Shown in pieces: positions 23,994 through 32,617 of a DNA stretch of 36,158 bases. Within the stretch, counting starts at the first letter, position 1. Every line of letters starts with the position of its first letter. Source of the DNA: JBEBXQ01 sp040391535 (GTDB taxonomy: Bacteria; Bacteroidota; Bacteroidia; Cytophagales; Spirosomataceae). The notes under the pieces are model-generated. The model did no database searches and was not told the DNA's origin. It saw only the letters and a list, made by a program, of their open reading frames with translations. The stretch is from NCBI GenBank assembly GCA_040391535.1, contig JBEBXQ010000031.1:1-36158 (forward strand). Reading direction: 5' to 3'. The position numbers were made by a program, and so were the translations under genes.

Positions 23994-26384
23994 ATGTACA
24001 GACATTTTTACGTTCTGATTCTTCTTTTTTGTATTTCATTTCAAGTGGCTGCTCAGCAGACTATTACCGTCAGTGGGTTTATCAGGGAAAGCGGTAGCCG
24101 TGAATTACTGCCGGGTGTCAATGTTTATATTGAAAACACATCTTACGGAACGACTTCCAATACCTATGGTTTTTATTCACTGACGGTTCCGGCTGCCGAC
24201 TCATTGTTTATTTTTTATTCTTTTGTGGGCTATGAGAGGCAGGTAAAGAAGATCAATGCGACGCGAAGCCAGGAAATCAATGTGGATTTATCATCGGTTA
24301 TGTTGCTGCAGGAAGTTGTGGTATCGGCCAGACGCCGGGAAGACAAAGTAAGTGAATCCGTACAAATGAGCCAGATAGAGGTTCCTGTGGTTCAGATTAA
24401 GAAAATTCCGGCATTTCTTGGAGAAAAGGATGTAATGAAAGTTTTGCAGCTGATGCCTGGCGTTCAGAAGGGAACAGAGGGACAAACGGGCCTGTACGTG
24501 CGCGGCGGTGGTCCTGACCAGAACCTGATTATACTGGATGATGCTGTCGTTTATAACGCCAATCACCTGTTTGGTTTCTTTTCGGTATTCAACGGTGATG
24601 CGCTGAAAAGTGTGGAACTGACCAAAGGCGGATTTCCGGCGCGATATGGCGGAAGGCTTTCATCAGTAGTGGAGTTGAACATGAAAGAAGGCAGTAAAGA
24701 AAAGCTTCACGGAGAAGGGGGGATCGGACTTATTTCTTCCCGATTAACACTGGAAGGTCCGTTGGCAAAGAAGAAATCATCCTTTCTGATATCCGGGCGG
24801 CGTACTTACATTGATGCTTTGGCAGCACCGTTAATCGCGAATCAGAATAAGAACAGCAAAAGCAAAACCACGCTGGGTTATTATTTCTATGACCTGAATG
24901 CAAAACTGAATTATGATCTCGGCTCTAAAAACAAGCTGTATATCAGCGGATATTTCGGAAAGGATAAATTCAAAGTAAGGGACTGGGATGCATATGATGA
25001 TTTTGAAACAGGCCTCAACTGGGGAAATGCAACCGCGACCCTGCGCTGGAATCATCTCATTTCTCCAAAGCTGTTCGTTAATACCTCCCTGATTTACAGT
25101 AATTTTAACTTTAATATTTTTGCCCGGGATGCTGAAAATATCAATAGTGGATCTCCTCAGGAGTTCAGTATGGATTATGACAGCAGGATCCGCGATTTCA
25201 GTCTTAAATCTGATTTTGATTTTTACCCTAACCCCAGGCATGCTGTTAAATTCGGGGTTCAGCTTACAGCCCACCGCTTTATGCCGTCGGCTTTGGTGGT
25301 AGAAGGTGCATTTTCAGATGAAAATTTCCGAAGTCGTGCACGCCCCATCAATAGTATGGAGGGCGGTATGTATATAGAGGACACCTGGCAACCTGTGCAG
25401 CGCCTCAAAATCAATGCCGGCATGCGCTTAAGTGCTTTTCAGACGTTAACAAAAACCTATCTGCGTCCTGAGCCAAGGTTTTCCGCAGCCCTGAAACTGG
25501 GTAATGATTTTTCTGCCAAAGGTTCTTTCGCGCAGATGAATCAGTATGTACATATGCTCAGTAACACCGGATTAGGTTTGCCGACTGACCTTTGGGTTCC
25601 GACCACTGACATTGTGGCTCCGCAACAGTCGTCGCAGGTGGCGATAGGGTTGGCCAAAGATCTTGCCAATCCTTCCGTTTCGCTTACGCTGGAAGGTTAT
25701 TACAAATCCATGAACAACATTATCAGTTACAGGGAAGGTGCTTCCTTTATCAGTATAGACGGTGAAAATGCTAATGAAATGAACTGGGAAGAAAATGTTA
25801 CAAGCGGTAAAGGCTGGTCATATGGTACTGAAATGATGATTCAGAAAAAAACCGGCAGACTTTCAGGTTGGATCGGTTATACCTTATCATGGACTCAGTG
25901 GAAATTTCCTGAGCTGAATTTCGGTGAAACGTTTTTTCCCCGCTATGACCGTCGCAATGATATTTCAGTGGTTGGTATTTTTGACGTAAATAAAAGAATA
26001 TCGCTTTCTTCTACCTGGGTTTATGGTACAGGCAATGCACTTACTCTGCCGGTCGCCAGGTTTTACACTAAGGGAAATATCTATAACCCCGTGTATCCTG
26101 AAAACAATTACTATTTCACAGCTGTGAAAACGGAATATGGAAAAAAAAATGCGTTCAGAGCCGAGCCTTATCACCGGCTTGACTTCGCCATTCAGTTTCA
26201 TAAAAAGAAAAAATCGCACGAAAGAACCTGGGAATTCGGATTCTATAACGTTTACAACCGGAAAAATCCTTTCTTCTACGATATTGATACTGAAAGGGAC
26301 AACAGAGGAAACGAAACAACAGCGCTTAAACGCTATTCTCTGTTTCCGATCATTCCTTCTTTCAGTTACAATTTTAAATTCTGA
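23994..26384 (+). CDS. TonB-dependent outer-membrane receptor with carboxypeptidase-like N-domain
   Basis: A 796-residue outer-membrane receptor. The signal peptide is about 1-20 (cleavage near VAAQQ). A carboxypeptidase-regulatory-like domain (about 24-105; SGFIRESGSRELLPGVNVYI, NTYGFYSLTV) comes next, then the plug (about 120-230; LPG-like LMPGVQ, YVRGGGPDQNLIILDDAVVYN) and the 22-strand barrel ending in the aromatic SFSYNFKF. It imports a ligand using TonB energy. The downstream DUF4249 lipoprotein, 17 bp away, is its usual partner. No SusD, glycosidase or anti-sigma gene is adjacent, so the ligand may be an iron complex, a peptide or something else. It is shorter than SusC proteins and belongs to the DUF4249-linked receptors. 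Start ATG 23994. Confidence 0.93.
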   Translation: MYRHFYVLILLFCISFQVAAQQTITVSGFIRESGSRELLPGVNVYIENTSYGTTSNTYGFYSLTVPAADSLFIFYSFVGYERQVKKINATRSQEINVDLSSVMLLQEVVVSARRREDKVSESVQMSQIEVPVVQIKKIPAFLGEKDVMKVLQLMPGVQKGTEGQTGLYVRGGGPDQNLIILDDAVVYNANHLFGFFSVFNGDALKSVELTKGGFPARYGGRLSSVVELNMKEGSKEKLHGEGGIGLISSRLTLEGPLAKKKSSFLISGRRTYIDALAAPLIANQNKNSKSKTTLGYYFYDLNAKLNYDLGSKNKLYISGYFGKDKFKVRDWDAYDDFETGLNWGNATATLRWNHLISPKLFVNTSLIYSNFNFNIFARDAENINSGSPQEFSMDYDSRIRDFSLKSDFDFYPNPRHAVKFGVQLTAHRFMPSALVVEGAFSDENFRSRARPINSMEGGMYIEDTWQPVQRLKINAGMRLSAFQTLTKTYLRPEPRFSAALKLGNDFSAKGSFAQMNQYVHMLSNTGLGLPTDLWVPTTDIVAPQQSSQVAIGLAKDLANPSVSLTLEGYYKSMNNIISYREGASFISIDGENANEMNWEENVTSGKGWSYGTEMMIQKKTGRLSGWIGYTLSWTQWKFPELNFGETFFPRYDRRNDISVVGIFDVNKRISLSSTWVYGTGNALTLPVARFYTKGNIYNPVYPENNYYFTAVKTEYGKKNAFRAEPYHRLDFAIQFHKKKKSHERTWEFGFYNVYNRKNPFFYDIDTERDNRGNETTALKRYSLFPIIPSFSYNFKF

Positions 26385-26401
26385 ATCAAACCCGGGGGAC
26401 C

Positions 26402-27367
26402 ATGAAAATAGCTGTTCAACATAGTATCCTTAGTTCTTTGCTACTGTTTCTTTTAACGGTAATTACCGGATGCGAAAGTATGGTAAACGATCTGGACGAA
26501 GACAAATTACTGAAAGTCCCGGCCAGAATTGTAGCAGAATGCTTTCTCTCTCCGCAATCGCCGTATATTGATGTTATGGTCGGAGAGTCACAACCCCTGT
26601 TCGGATCTTCCACAAGTTTTCCCCGTATTCTGACCGATGCTAAAGTGCTACTGACTGGTGAAAGTTCTGAAATAGAAATCCCGTTTGTCGATTCTTTGAA
26701 TGCATACAGAATAGCAGGCAGCCAATTCAGAATAGAACCGGGGAAATCGTACCGGATGACAATCAGTCATCAAAACCGTATGGTAACAGCTACCTGTACA
26801 GTTCCGTCCGGTGAACCCGTTATCAAAAGCTATTCCGTTGATTCTGTAGGGAGTAATATGCCTGGCGCGCGCGTTACCGCACATATCAGGACATCGTGGG
26901 ATGATTTCGAAGGAGTCGTTAATTATTACAATGTCCGTGGATTTGTCGTTATTGAAGATACCCGGCTACTGTATGACCTCGCTACCAATCGGTATAGCCC
27001 GTACCGGATCATCGATAAGCTCCAGCTTGATCACGCCTATCTGAATAAGCAAATCAGTGATAAGAATCTGGATGGCATTACGTTTGAATCGCCAACCTAT
27101 AAAATCAATCTGCCGCCTTCTGTTGAGCTGATGTATCCGGATGAAAACGGAAATATGCAAACCGTAGAGACTGATCCTGTATTGAAACAGATTCATTTTG
27201 AGATCCTTAATACGGATGAAAATTATTTCAGGTACCACCGTTCTCTGAGTGAGAGCCACAATAATGATAATCCTTTTGTAGAACCTACCCTGATTTATAC
27301 TAATATCGAGGGCGGACTGGGTTGTTTTGGTGCTTTTAATCTGGGTAAGCTCACTATTTACCCCTGA
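26402..27367 (+). CDS. DUF4249 family lipoprotein
   Basis: A 321-residue lipoprotein. The signal runs to a lipobox near residue 24-25 (VITGC), followed by ESMVNDLDED and a beta-rich N-terminal domain (VPARIVAECFLSPQSPYIDVMVGESQPLFG) typical of DUF4249. A central Ig-like part (ITVS-like FRIEPGKSYRMTISHQNRMVTATCTVP) and a C-terminal half ending FGAFNLGKLTIYP follow. The family is found with TonB receptors in Bacteroidota and is thought to act at the cell surface in ligand capture; the details are not known. Translated right after the receptor (17-bp gap) and surely co-transcribed. No clear terminator follows; the next gene is convergent. Confidence 0.85.
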   Translation: MKIAVQHSILSSLLLFLLTVITGCESMVNDLDEDKLLKVPARIVAECFLSPQSPYIDVMVGESQPLFGSSTSFPRILTDAKVLLTGESSEIEIPFVDSLNAYRIAGSQFRIEPGKSYRMTISHQNRMVTATCTVPSGEPVIKSYSVDSVGSNMPGARVTAHIRTSWDDFEGVVNYYNVRGFVVIEDTRLLYDLATNRYSPYRIIDKLQLDHAYLNKQISDKNLDGITFESPTYKINLPPSVELMYPDENGNMQTVETDPVLKQIHFEILNTDENYFRYHRSLSESHNNDNPFVEPTLIYTNIEGGLGCFGAFNLGKLTIYP

Positions 27368-27442
27368 CAGATTGCAGACATCCGGCTCATCAGACCGGAA
27401 GGGAAGCAGCAAAACAGCTGTTGTACCGGAGAACATTCAGAT

Positions 27443-27952
27443 TTACCGGAACAATTTGCTTCGCGTTGCATCAAAGGTAATTTCCACAACCGGTCCGCCC
27501 GCACCGGTGTTATCAAGTCGCAGTGTTCCGGTAAGCCGGTCGGGTTTATCGGTCAGCAATACAAGTACTTCTCTTGGAGCCGTGCCGGAATATTGAATTT
27601 TCTGATTATCCAGTGAGAGCCAGTAATTGATTCTTGTGGTATTATTTAAATCAAACTGGATCCCTTCCATGATGCTGTTAAGGCAATTAATATCATTGCA
27701 AGTTGTCAGTCCACCTGATAAGTCCTTTTCAGAAAACACCAGCCGTCTGATCATTTTGTCTTTCTCAAAAGGGTCCGGCCCTGAAAGAAAAATTACATTT
27801 TGCAGAGGTATTTCAATCGTTTTATTTGCTGATTTATAGGTGAGTTTACCGCTGGCCTGTCCTTTAACAGGTATGATGAGAAGCGGCGTCAGTATCAAAA
27901 AACTCACCATTGCAAGCAACGGGCTAAGTGCGGAATGTATGGTCTTCTTCAT
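27443..27952 (-). CDS. Exported hypothetical protein
   Basis: A 169-residue protein from ATG 27952, with a signal-like start (MKKTIHSALSPLLAMVSFLILTPLL). The frame is open 12 codons farther to 27988, but those would overlap the DinB gene and precede the signal, so I reject them. The mature part is beta-rich, with a CNDINC pair of cysteines four residues apart in a region that could form a disulfide, and a repeat of short strands (FDLNNTTRINYWLSLDN, TGTLRLDNTGAGGPVVEITF). I do not recognise a family. It follows the DinB-like gene with a 22-bp gap and is the third gene of a minus-strand unit. It should be periplasmic. Confidence 0.7.
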   Translation of the reverse strand: MKKTIHSALSPLLAMVSFLILTPLLIIPVKGQASGKLTYKSANKTIEIPLQNVIFLSGPDPFEKDKMIRRLVFSEKDLSGGLTTCNDINCLNSIMEGIQFDLNNTTRINYWLSLDNQKIQYSGTAPREVLVLLTDKPDRLTGTLRLDNTGAGGPVVEITFDATRSKLFR

Positions 27953-27974
27953 AGTAAGCAGGTTTAGCTGTTCA

Positions 27975-28526
27975 TCAGGTCCGGTCATCTACAGGCATTG
28001 CGTTCAAAACCTCCTGTGCCTGATTACAATGTCTTTCTTCATGTGGAATTATAATTTCAAAAACCGTTTTGACTTTAAATACGATCAGGTCCGATGCCGG
28101 CGAAGTGATCATCGCATTTTTGTCGGCCCAGAATTCCATTTCTTCTGAATACCTTTTCAACAGGGCCTGATGATGCTGAAAATCGGTCAGGATGTCTCTG
28201 GTGAAATCGCTGCGAACCTGTTCCCACCTGCCGAATGTCCCCGTTTTGCGTTTTCTGTCCGGGGTAGAAAACTTTTTAATGGTATTACCAAAAAAGTTGA
28301 CCAGAAAGCCAAACCTTGCGATAAACGGAAGTTTATTCCTCCCTGCTTTCACCTCCTCAAACCTGGTGAAATAGGAAGAATTCAGCGTTATTACATGATT
28401 GATATTCTGTGCAATGCTCCAGGTACGGGGATCGGGCTTCCAGTTGAGTTCCTCATCTGTAAGGTTTCCGAAATGATAGAGATATTGTGCTGTAATACGG
28501 TCAATTTCTGTTGTCCACCTTCCCAT
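27975..28526 (-). CDS. DinB-like metal-binding four-helix protein
   Basis: A 183-residue DinB/YfiT-superfamily protein. The metal triad is His44 (IAQNINHV), His162 and His166 (IIPHEERHCNQA), with the usual W-x-I-A-Q-N-I-N-H start and a final helix pair. The superfamily includes thiol-dependent transferases such as the bacillithiol-linked enzymes, but many members have no known substrate. It is the middle gene of a minus-strand unit (SnoaL-like, DinB-like, exported protein) with gaps of 30 bp and 22 bp. The start ATG 28526 is supported by this close spacing. Confidence 0.88.
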   Translation of the reverse strand: MGRWTTEIDRITAQYLYHFGNLTDEELNWKPDPRTWSIAQNINHVITLNSSYFTRFEEVKAGRNKLPFIARFGFLVNFFGNTIKKFSTPDRKRKTGTFGRWEQVRSDFTRDILTDFQHHQALLKRYSEEMEFWADKNAMITSPASDLIVFKVKTVFEIIIPHEERHCNQAQEVLNAMPVDDRT

Positions 28527-28556
28527 ATTTTCTGCAGTTCGTTGTGAATTTAATTT

Positions 28557-28931
28557 TCAGATTTCCCTGGCGTAAGAAGTAATGCGTTTAATCTGGCCGG
28601 AACCGGCAGAAGTGAACTCGTAAAAATCGGCAAACGCAATACTGATGTTTTCAAACATCAGAACCCCGCGTGCCGCTGCGTCCTTTCCATGGGTAATTAC
28701 CTGATGGAGAACCAGACCGGTTGCTTTCATATCGGCCATCTCATGCAGGTAGGCGATCACTTTGTCTTTTCCTTCAAGGGTGCGGTCCCCGATCATTTCC
28801 CAGATGATATGATCAGCAAAAAAGCCGGTTACAGTCTCAATGTCTCCTTTGGCAAAGGCAATATTAAGATCTTTGATAAGCTGCATTTTCGGTGCGTTAC
28901 CACAATCAGCGGAAATATCGAGCTTCAGCAT
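28557..28931 (-). CDS. SnoaL/NTF2-like protein
   Basis: A 124-residue NTF2-fold protein: N-terminal helix (KMQLIKDLNIAFAKGDIETVTGFFADHIIWEMIGD), G-K-D-K-V-I-A-Y-L, then sheet strands ending IKRITSYAREI. The family pattern with W and the D/H at the strand border is kept. Typical annotations are ketosteroid-isomerase-like or stress-related; no reaction can be named. I start at ATG 28931; the upstream in-frame TTG (28937) adds only two residues. First gene of the unit with DinB-like and exported proteins. It is not close in sequence to the SnoaL-like protein at 16498-16890, which belongs to a different subgroup. Confidence 0.85.
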   Translation of the reverse strand: MLKLDISADCGNAPKMQLIKDLNIAFAKGDIETVTGFFADHIIWEMIGDRTLEGKDKVIAYLHEMADMKATGLVLHQVITHGKDAAARGVLMFENISIAFADFYEFTSAGSGQIKRITSYAREI

Positions 28932-28971
28932 AAACAAGAGCAGTAAATTTTATCAGGATATAAGGATTATT

Positions 28972-29002
28972 TTACAAAATAATGAATAATTACAAAATAA
29001 TG
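28972..29002. repeat. Tandem 13-nt direct repeat
   Basis: TTACAAAATAATG occurs at 28972-28984 and again at 28990-29002, an 18-nt period, 41 nt upstream of the SnoaL-like start at 28931. It lies in an AT-rich promoter region. It could be a regulator site or a chance product of base bias. Confidence 0.4.
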
Positions 29003-29103
29003 CTACTTGTTATTGGGCGGGGTATCTATTTTTATCTAACGGTACTCATCATTCAGCACTGTATTTTAAGGAACAAGAATGCAGATAACAAAGTGAAACG
29101 GAC

Positions 29104-29111
29104 TAAATTTG
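29104..29111 (+). promoter_or_regulatory. -7 element of the beta-propeller gene
   Basis: TAAATTTG, an exact TAnnTTTG, 56 nt before ATG 29168. No standard -33 box. A 7-bp inverted repeat (29115-29121 with 29124-29130) begins close to the expected start point. Confidence 0.4.
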
Positions 29112-29167
29112 TGCATTCCTGAACAGGAATCCCGCATTTCAAGAAAACAAGAAAATCAGTGATATAA

Positions 29168-30166
29168 ATGAAAAAACTTTTCCTGCTGTTGCTCATTGCA
29201 CAATCTGTTCCTGCGCAGATATATCTGATTGTCAATCAGGAGAAACCCCATGTTGGCTATCGCGGACTGGCATTTATCAATGATTCTTCTTTTGTGGTGA
29301 GTGGTTCCGGTAATATGATAGGAAAAACGTCAGATCTTGGAAAAACCTTTCAGTGGATACAGCCCGCGATGACACCCGAACGGGATTTTCGTGATATAGA
29401 AGTGCTGTCAGCTCTTCACTATGTGGCAATGGCCATTGACCGTCCGGGTATGCTCATAGAAACAAAAGATGGCGGGCTGAGCTGGCAGGAAATTTATCAT
29501 AATGATACCGGAGGTATTTTCCTGGATGCACTTTTTAAAACCCGTTCCGGTGACATCTATGCATTGGGTGATCCGATAGAGAACGGGAAGCCGTTTTTAC
29601 TCAGAAACCAGGCGGAAATCCAGTCTTTGTCTGGTCAGGCAATACGGCTGGAAAATGCCGGTGAGGCGTTTTTTGCAGCCAGCGGCAGTAATCTGTATGT
29701 TGATGAAAAACAGGCGATGATCGTCTCGGGTGGGGTAGCTTCTCATCTGTATCATTATACTCATGAAGGACTTAAGGTGTATGCACTGGAAAAAGGGGCA
29801 GGCTCCACAGCAGGTATCAATGGTCTGAAGTATGATCCCCAGCTCAATATCGGCTATCTGACAGGAGGTGATTTTAATAAACCCGATGATCCGAAAGGTA
29901 ATTTCTTCCGGTTTACCATTGAAAATGGTAAAGTAGTATTTATAAAAACGGACGCCCGGCCAGAAGGGTACAAAACGGATGCGGCCATTATTGACGAGCA
30001 CACGGTCATCGTATGCGGCTATTCGGGTGTGGAAATTTCGAAAGACGGAGGAAATTCCTGGAAGGTAATTACCAAAGACAGCTACAATGTCTGTGCGGTC
30101 TCTCCGGATCGGAAAACGGTGGTGCTGGCAGGCGCCAAAGGTAAGATAGCCCGTATCACATTATGA
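29168..30166 (+). CDS. Ycf48/BNR-like beta-propeller protein, exported
   Basis: A 332-residue protein with signal peptide (1-17, cleavage after PAQ). Repeats of the BNR/YCF48 type are seen: SDLGKTFQWIQPAM, KDGGLSWQEIYHND and SKDGGNSWKVITKDS, each with the S/T-x-D-x-G-x-x-W core. Together they predict a six- or seven-bladed propeller. Such proteins are often labelled oxidoreductase in Bacteroidota, although no redox motif is present; I see no catalytic residue. Location is the periplasm. It stands alone, with its own promoter, and converges on the DUF1080 gene through a shared hairpin. Function unknown. Confidence 0.8.
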   Translation: MKKLFLLLLIAQSVPAQIYLIVNQEKPHVGYRGLAFINDSSFVVSGSGNMIGKTSDLGKTFQWIQPAMTPERDFRDIEVLSALHYVAMAIDRPGMLIETKDGGLSWQEIYHNDTGGIFLDALFKTRSGDIYALGDPIENGKPFLLRNQAEIQSLSGQAIRLENAGEAFFAASGSNLYVDEKQAMIVSGGVASHLYHYTHEGLKVYALEKGAGSTAGINGLKYDPQLNIGYLTGGDFNKPDDPKGNFFRFTIENGKVVFIKTDARPEGYKTDAAIIDEHTVIVCGYSGVEISKDGGNSWKVITKDSYNVCAVSPDRKTVVLAGAKGKIARITL

Positions 30167-30222
30167 AATGACAGTGGTGGTTTGCAGCCATATAGCAGCT
30201 CATTTTCAGTAACGATACTAAA

Positions 30223-30262
30223 CAGAAAAGCTGCCCGTCGATGTGGTCAGGCAGCTTTTCTG
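30223..30262. terminator. Hairpin between convergent genes
   Basis: A 13-bp perfect stem (30223-30235 with 30250-30262) and a 14-nt loop, between the propeller gene and the DUF1080 gene. No long T-run directly after either arm, yet it is the only hairpin between the two stops. Confidence 0.65.
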
Positions 30263-30281
30263 AAGTTAAAAAAAAACGGAT

Positions 30282-31259
30282 TTATTTTTTTGCCGGGGTA
30301 ATAATAATATTTCTGTAGTCAACCGGACCATGGTCACCCTGGATCATCAACGGCCCCGGGTTGCCTTCGTGACTATCGATTGCGCCACCGGTAATACCCG
30401 GGATTTCAGTGTTGCAGATAATTGTTGTGCCATTCAGAACCACCGTCACCAGACGACCGATAAGGGTGATGTCCAGCGACTGCCATTCTCCTGCAGCCTT
30501 TGCGGGCATTTCAGTAGGCATCAGAAAACCATAAACAGCACCCAGCTGATCCAGTTCCGGTTCCATTCCTTTACTGTCGGTTACCTGTACTTCGTAGCGT
30601 CCTCTAAGATAAACTCCGCTGTTACTGCCTTCCGGTACACGGAATTCAATGTGCAGCTTGAAATCTTCGTAAGTAGATTCTGTAATCAGATTGGCACCTG
30701 ATTTCTGGTTAAATAAAATACCGTCTTTGACTACCCATTGGTTTTCACCGCCACTGGTTTTCCAGCCGTCAAGAGAATTATTCCGGATCAGTTTTTCTGG
30801 TTTTCCCCAGGAAACTTTACCCGTTCTGCGTAAAGAAGGAGCCCTTTCTCCTGTCCATTGATACGTTTTTCCGTCACTGTTGACCAGTGTTCCGGAGATT
30901 TTATCACCGTTCAGCGTGCCTTTTACCTGTACATCAGCAGTGCCGCTTTCCCATTGGGGAGGAATGGCAAAACTGAATTCATTATTGCTGAAATGAACTA
31001 CTGAAATCGGGCGGGCGCTTCCCGAAGTTGATGTAAATTGTCCGATCAGTGTTTTGTAACCCGAGTGACGGACTTCAAGCCATGAAGGCAGTTTTGTACC
31101 ATTCATATCAATGGTAATATCCCATCGGCCTTCAATAGGCTGGGCAGCTTTGGGAGAGGCAAAACCATTGAATGAAATGATCGTACATACCAATATGACA
31201 AAAGCACTCCTGAGGTATTGTAACATTGACGTCGGTTTTTGAAGGATTGAATAATTCAT
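30282..31259 (-). CDS. DUF1080 (3-keto-disaccharide hydrolase-like) exported protein
   Basis: A 325-residue secreted protein. A signal peptide is present (hydrophobic core AFVILVCTIISFNGFAS). Residues about 40-140 form an extra beta domain (IEGRWDITIDMNG ... GTLVNSDGKTYQW). About 155-322 is the DUF1080 concanavalin-like domain, with NSLDGWK, DFKLHIEFRVPEGSNSGVYLRGRYEVQV and DSHEGNPGPLMIQGDHGPVDYRNI, which match the family. Members cleave or eliminate 3-keto-glycosides made by Gfo/Idh oxidoreductases. The Gfo/Idh protein at 11.8-13.2 kb could be a partner, but 17 kb apart it is only a suggestion. ATG 31259 opens the frame; ATG 31226 (residue 12) gives a neater signal peptide and may be the real start. 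Likely its own transcription unit. Confidence 0.88.
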   Translation of the reverse strand: MNYSILQKPTSMLQYLRSAFVILVCTIISFNGFASPKAAQPIEGRWDITIDMNGTKLPSWLEVRHSGYKTLIGQFTSTSGSARPISVVHFSNNEFSFAIPPQWESGTADVQVKGTLNGDKISGTLVNSDGKTYQWTGERAPSLRRTGKVSWGKPEKLIRNNSLDGWKTSGGENQWVVKDGILFNQKSGANLITESTYEDFKLHIEFRVPEGSNSGVYLRGRYEVQVTDSKGMEPELDQLGAVYGFLMPTEMPAKAAGEWQSLDITLIGRLVTVVLNGTTIICNTEIPGITGGAIDSHEGNPGPLMIQGDHGPVDYRNIIITPAKK

Positions 31260-31329
31260 CTGATAACTTGTTTATTTTAATGCTCTAATGACTGCCTTTC
31301 TCAGTGCCATGGACTGAAAACCTGCAGGA

Positions 31330-31337
31330 CAAAGATA
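31330..31337 (-). promoter_or_regulatory. -7 element of the DUF1080 promoter
   Basis: TATCTTTG on the minus strand, an exact TAnnTTTG, about 70 nt before ATG 31259. No obvious -33 box. Confidence 0.4.
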
Positions 31338-31586
31338 ATAACTTATGAAGTTCAGGAGTAAAAGAATAGAATTATCTCTTTTAAGGGTAGAATTCGGCAC
31401 GGTAAACTGCTGTTCCTGTTGTGTTCTACTGTAATAGAATTTCGACAGGATGTGTGATACATTCAGTATGTCGGTTTATTTGGTAGTATAACGAGGCGGA
31501 AAGTGTTATTTTTTTTGGTATAATAATTTGGTATTTTAATAAATAATTTATAAAATATAGGCAAAATTAAATTAGAGAAGTGAGCG

Positions 31587-31617
31587 AAACGGACCTGGGT
31601 ATCCCGGGTCTGTTTTT
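31587..31617 (+). terminator. Orphan intrinsic terminator
   Basis: Stem AAACGGACCTGGG (31587-31599) with CCCGGGTCTGTTT (31603-31615), including two G-T pairs, a 3-nt loop and a T-rich tail. Orientation is plus only. No gene lies upstream on that strand after 30166. Confidence 0.7.
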
Positions 31618-31734
31618 TATAAACTCCTCCCCAACTCTGGTTTTTTTGTTTTTTCAGCGTCTGTTTACGATCTGACCACGGTGATCTCCCGAAATTCCGT
31701 TTGATTCCTGAATAGTTCCTGCGGATAGAATTTC

Positions 31735-31742
31735 TATATTTG
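31735..31742 (+). promoter_or_regulatory. -7 element of the SGNH hydrolase promoter
   Basis: TATATTTG, an exact TAnnTTTG. The predicted start near 31749 gives a leader of about 16 nt and favours ATG 31765 over TTG 31753. Confidence 0.45.
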
Positions 31743-31764
31743 GAGAAATTAATTGCGTTGTCTT

Positions 31765-32595
31765 ATGAAAAAAATATTGCTGCTGTTATTGCTGGTTGTA
31801 ATCACTTTTCCTGCCCTGAAACCGCGAAAAGTGACCTGGGTAGCTATCGGCGATTCTATTACCTATCTGAATGATCATCAGGATGAAACCGGAAACCGGA
31901 TCACCAAAGGGTATATGTCACTGATTACCGAGAAGTTCCCTCATGTGCAGTATATCAATCATGGATATAATGGTTGGACTGCCATCAGGATCGCCGAAAA
32001 GATAGACGAGCTGGAAATTGAGAAGGCAAATATCTACACCGTTTTTCTCGGGACCAATGACTGGTGGCAGGGTAAGGCGCTTGGTTCCTATGATAATTTT
32101 AAGGATAATACCGGAACAGGAACATATTACGGCGCCATAAGGGTAATTACAGACAAATTGAAAAAACTGAATAAGAAAGCGCAGATTGTCCTCATAACGC
32201 CGTTACAGCGTGGAGATTTTGTGTATATCAACAGCTATCAGAATAACGCGTATGGTTCGTATAAATCTAAAAACGGGCAATATCTTGAGCAATTTGCCAA
32301 TGCCCTGGTAGAAATAGGCAGAAAAAACAATTTTAAGGTTGTTGATCTTTATCATGACAGCGGCATTACACAGGAAAATATGGTGAATTTCAAGCGCCTT
32401 CGTAATCCTGAAACAGGAGCTTACCAGGAGTACAAATATCCTGATTTTACGGCTATTCCTTTCAACCCTGAGCAGGATGAATACCCCTATCCCGAGGAGG
32501 CAATTCATATGACCTACGACGGATTACACCCTTCGGACAAAGGCTACGAAATCATCGCTGAAATGTTAATAAAGAAGGGCCGGGAACTGAAATGA
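31765..32595 (+). CDS. SGNH/GDSL family hydrolase, exported
   Basis: A 276-residue protein from ATG 31765. A signal peptide (KKILLLLLLVVITFPAL) precedes block I, which contains the nucleophile Ser31 in IGDSIT. Block II Gly (GYNGWTAIRI), block III Asn in GTNDWW and block V DGLHPSDKGY, with catalytic Asp and His, are all present. It should hydrolyse an ester or a carbohydrate acetyl group in the periplasm. The sequence is close to Bacteroidota acyl-esterases without known substrate. The longer frame from TTG 31753 adds four residues of no value. It is a single-gene unit with an intrinsic terminator after the stop. Confidence 0.9.
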   Translation: MKKILLLLLLVVITFPALKPRKVTWVAIGDSITYLNDHQDETGNRITKGYMSLITEKFPHVQYINHGYNGWTAIRIAEKIDELEIEKANIYTVFLGTNDWWQGKALGSYDNFKDNTGTGTYYGAIRVITDKLKKLNKKAQIVLITPLQRGDFVYINSYQNNAYGSYKSKNGQYLEQFANALVEIGRKNNFKVVDLYHDSGITQENMVNFKRLRNPETGAYQEYKYPDFTAIPFNPEQDEYPYPEEAIHMTYDGLHPSDKGYEIIAEMLIKKGRELK

Positions 32596-32617
32596 TTCTC
32601 CGGATTTCTGATCATTG

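Larger units (their letters stand above)
31260..31764. other. Intergenic region with an orphan terminator
   Basis: About 500 bp between the divergent DUF1080 and SGNH genes. Besides their two promoters it contains a plus-strand terminator (31587-31617) with no plus-strand gene before it; the region 31340-31586 is AT-rich. A 30-codon frame at 31345 ending near 31437 is likely chance. A short untranslated RNA is possible. Confidence 0.45.

Noticed and set aside
16498..28931. Duplication of the two SnoaL-like genes
   Set aside because: The proteins share only the fold pattern. Sequence around the helices and strands differs too much to suggest a recent copy.
28972..29002. TTTG-containing direct repeat read as a -33/-7 promoter pair
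   Set aside because: The two TTTG elements are only 10-14 nt apart, too close for a Bacteroidota promoter, so it is kept only as a repeat.
31345..31437. 30-codon frame in the DUF1080/SGNH gap, ending Cys-rich
   Set aside because: Too short and with no supporting promoter at the right distance. The orphan terminator lies about 150 nt farther on.
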